A stretch of DNA of 7,317 bases from Planctomycetaceae bacterium (GTDB lineage Bacteria; Planctomycetota; Planctomycetia; Pirellulales; Thermoguttaceae): NCBI GenBank assembly GCA_031288955.1, contig JAITQJ010000348.1, forward strand, positions 1-7,317, given 5' to 3'. The notes below the pieces were generated by a model, which saw nothing but the letters and a program-made list of their open reading frames with translations, was not told where the DNA came from and did no database searches. Within the stretch, counting starts at the first letter, position 1. Every line of letters starts with the position of its first letter. Shown here piece by piece: positions 6,111 through 7,317 of the stretch. Made by a program: the position numbers and the translations under genes.

Positions 6111-7317
6111 TTAAAGGGAGTGAATGGAGAACGACTTTTTTGTATGCGGGACAGGAACCTGCTGTACCGGCGGAACAGGAACCTGCTGTACCGGCGGGAC
6201 GGGAACCTTCTGCACTGGCTGGACGGGAGTCTTCTGCACCGGCTGGACAGGAGTTTTCTGCACTGGCTGGACAGGAGTCTTCTGCACCGGCTGGACGGGC
6301 AGTGGTTTTGTTTCCGGCAAATTTTGCGACTCGTGGTACCACAGTGTTTGTTGGAGCGATTCCATTGCAAAATCACTCTTCTTTTTTTGTAATTTCCAGA
6401 GCAGGAAAAAACGTTGCCAACGCACCGGATTGAGCCAGAATTCGAAGATACGGAAAACAAAATACAAAGCCGGAAAAATCAACGGCAAAGCCGATATTCC
6501 ACCTATCCACAATAAGAGATATATATTGTTGTTTATCTTTTCTGTCTCTTTTGAATCCGTCGATATATTATTAACATAATACGACAGGATGAACCAAATG
6601 ACGAAGCATAAACCGGGTATTGCTGCGAAGAGAATCGCACAGGTAACCGCAGAACTAATTCGAGCGGCAGCGGCATCTTTGAGTTTTTCAATCCGGTCAA
6701 CATAAAGGCACAGATTTTTATGCCGGACAGGATTTTCCGAAAGATATTGACGCATACAATTTTCGGCTTCTATCCACTTTTTTCTGTCGAGATGAATACG
6801 TAACTCATTCTGAAATAATTTTGCCCCTTCCAAATCCTCTTTGGCTTTACTCTGCAAGGATTCGATTTCCTGATGCAGAGATTCGAGTTCGGGATGGTCG
6901 GGGACAAATGCCGAAAGTTGCTGGAACTGCTGCTGAACTAACTTGACGTTGTTTTGCCGCAAGTTTTCCCGTACTGTTTTGGCGGCTGTTGCAAACTTGG
7001 CGAGTATCTCTTCGGTATGGGTGAGTAAGTCTAAAAAACTCTTCTTTAACTCCGCACGTTTGGGCGAAAGAATTTGATGAATCGTGAACCACTTTTTTTC
7101 ATTGCATAATTTTTGTAACTCCTCTTTTGCCGGCAGCGGAGTCTCTGTCAACTGACTCTCGATTTTATTGCAGAAGTCCGCTGCTTCGGCATCGTTCGCA
7201 AACTTTTCCTGCAATTCCGAGAGCAGAAGACGGCACTGCGTGATATTGTTTTTTGCCGCCGCCGTGTTGAGACGCACAAGCAAGTCCGACTTCAAATCGC
7301 TTATAACCCGTACCCGC
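6111..7317 (-). CDS. Membrane hairpin protein with helical N-terminus and proline-rich repeat tail, 5' end probably cut
   Basis: The frame is open to the window edge. The first possible start inside it is TTG at 7295, with no ribosome site and open codons upstream, so the true start may lie outside. Numbering from that TTG gives 394 residues. Residues 1-207 are charged, helical and partly coiled-coil. Units such as KKWIEAENCMRQYLSENP (172-189) look TPR-like. Two membrane segments lie at about 212-240 and 258-285, separated by a short polar loop, which would place both ends on the same side, probably the cytosol. The tail (333-380) is six octapeptides: three PVQPVQKT, one PVQPVQKV and two PVPPVQQV. 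It then ends in a basic KKSFSIHSL. I do not recognise a family. The layout suggests a membrane scaffold whose tail recruits partners. It is the first visible gene of the cluster, 13 bases ahead of the Hsp70. Confidence 0.8.
   Translation of the reverse strand, partial: RVRVISDLKSDLLVRLNTAAAKNNITQCRLLLSELQEKFANDAEAADFCNKIESQLTETPLPAKEELQKLCNEKKWFTIHQILSPKRAELKKSFLDLLTHTEEILAKFATAAKTVRENLRQNNVKLVQQQFQQLSAFVPDHPELESLHQEIESLQSKAKEDLEGAKLFQNELRIHLDRKKWIEAENCMRQYLSENPVRHKNLCLYVDRIEKLKDAAAARISSAVTCAILFAAIPGLCFVIWFILSYYVNNISTDSKETEKINNNIYLLLWIGGISALPLIFPALYFVFRIFEFWLNPVRWQRFFLLWKLQKKKSDFAMESLQQTLWYHESQNLPETKPLPVQPVQKTPVQPVQKTPVQPVQKTPVQPVQKVPVPPVQQVPVPPVQQVPVPHTKKSFSIHSL
6156..6299 (-). repeat. Six in-frame 24-bp tandem repeats coding a Pro-Val-Gln octapeptide array
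   Basis: Six consecutive 24-base units each code eight residues: PVQPVQKT three times, PVQPVQKV, then PVPPVQQV twice. The 5'-coding four and the 3'-coding two form two subtypes. Copies differ at a few third positions (for example cac/cacc and acag/acgg on the plus strand), so they are not perfectly homogenised. The unit is a multiple of three, and no stop occurs in several other frames, which produces spurious open frames on both strands here. Copy number may vary between strains by slippage without breaking the gene. Confidence 0.93.

Larger units (their letters stand above)
1..7317 (-). other. Probable five-gene operon: scaffold, Hsp70, propeller protein, J-like/PrsW pseudoprotease, GYF_2-PrsW protease
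   Basis: All five reading frames point the same way, with gaps of 13, 29, 20 and 9 bases. The gaps hold no hairpin followed by a T-run and no room for a normal promoter, so a shared transcript is likely. No promoter is visible; it would lie beyond the high-coordinate edge. The sequences before the four internal starts are A-rich or C-rich and lack GGAGG-like sites. There is no gene-free stretch over 300 bases in the window. Confidence 0.8.

Noticed and set aside
5366..6433. A 355-codon plus-strand open frame opposite the Hsp70 gene.
   Set aside because: It lies antisense to a protein with unmistakable Hsp70 motifs and extends through the 24-bp repeats, which stay open in several frames. Its translation shows no domain pattern.
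6124..6579. Plus-strand frame coding a Cys-Thr-Gly repeat protein (CCTGGTGT-like units).
   Set aside because: It is the reverse-strand reading of the Pro-Val-Gln octapeptide array. The repetition comes from the DNA unit, and the sense-strand frame has a coherent protein around it.
1..7317. Mobile-element or CRISPR content.
   Set aside because: There is no transposase or integrase, no terminal inverted repeats, and no regularly spaced repeats with unique spacers. The only arrays are in-frame coding repeats.

Overview
The window holds five genes, all on the minus strand, so transcription runs from high to low coordinates. They are separated by only 9 to 29 bases and look like one operon. Both edges cut a gene: the frame at the high end is open to the last base, and the gene at the low end runs off base 1. 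The DNA is compositionally moderate, neither AT- nor GC-extreme, and almost all of it is coding. None of the four visible start codons has a good Shine-Dalgarno sequence. That habit is common in Bacteroidota, Planctomycetota and relatives. I can say 'a bacterium, possibly from one of those groups' but cannot place it further. There are no mobile elements, RNA genes, CRISPR repeats or convincing terminators.

In transcription order: (1) 7317-6111, a membrane protein with a helical cytosolic part, a two-helix membrane hairpin and a tail of six proline-rich octapeptides; (2) 6097-4445, a short, divergent Hsp70 (DnaK family) with an intact ATPase domain, an extra segment where the interdomain linker should be, and no C-terminal lid; (3) 4415-3099, a single-span membrane protein with a C-terminal beta-propeller-like domain; (4) 3078-1093, a fusion of degenerate J-like helical modules (no HPD) to a PrsW-type intramembrane protease fold that has lost key catalytic residues; (5) 1083-1, a GYF_2-type domain fused to a PrsW-type intramembrane protease that keeps its catalytic motifs. 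This last gene has no stop in the window and was found by reading the frame directly.

Together the genes suggest a membrane-associated chaperone/protease module. An Hsp70 sits beside a J-like partner tethered to a pseudoprotease, next to an active paralogue of that protease, a possible sensor with a propeller domain, and a scaffold whose proline-rich tail could be a ligand for the GYF_2 domain. The domain calls rest on visible motifs. The functional link is inferred from gene order and domain logic and was not tested. I do not recognise the five-gene combination as a named system.
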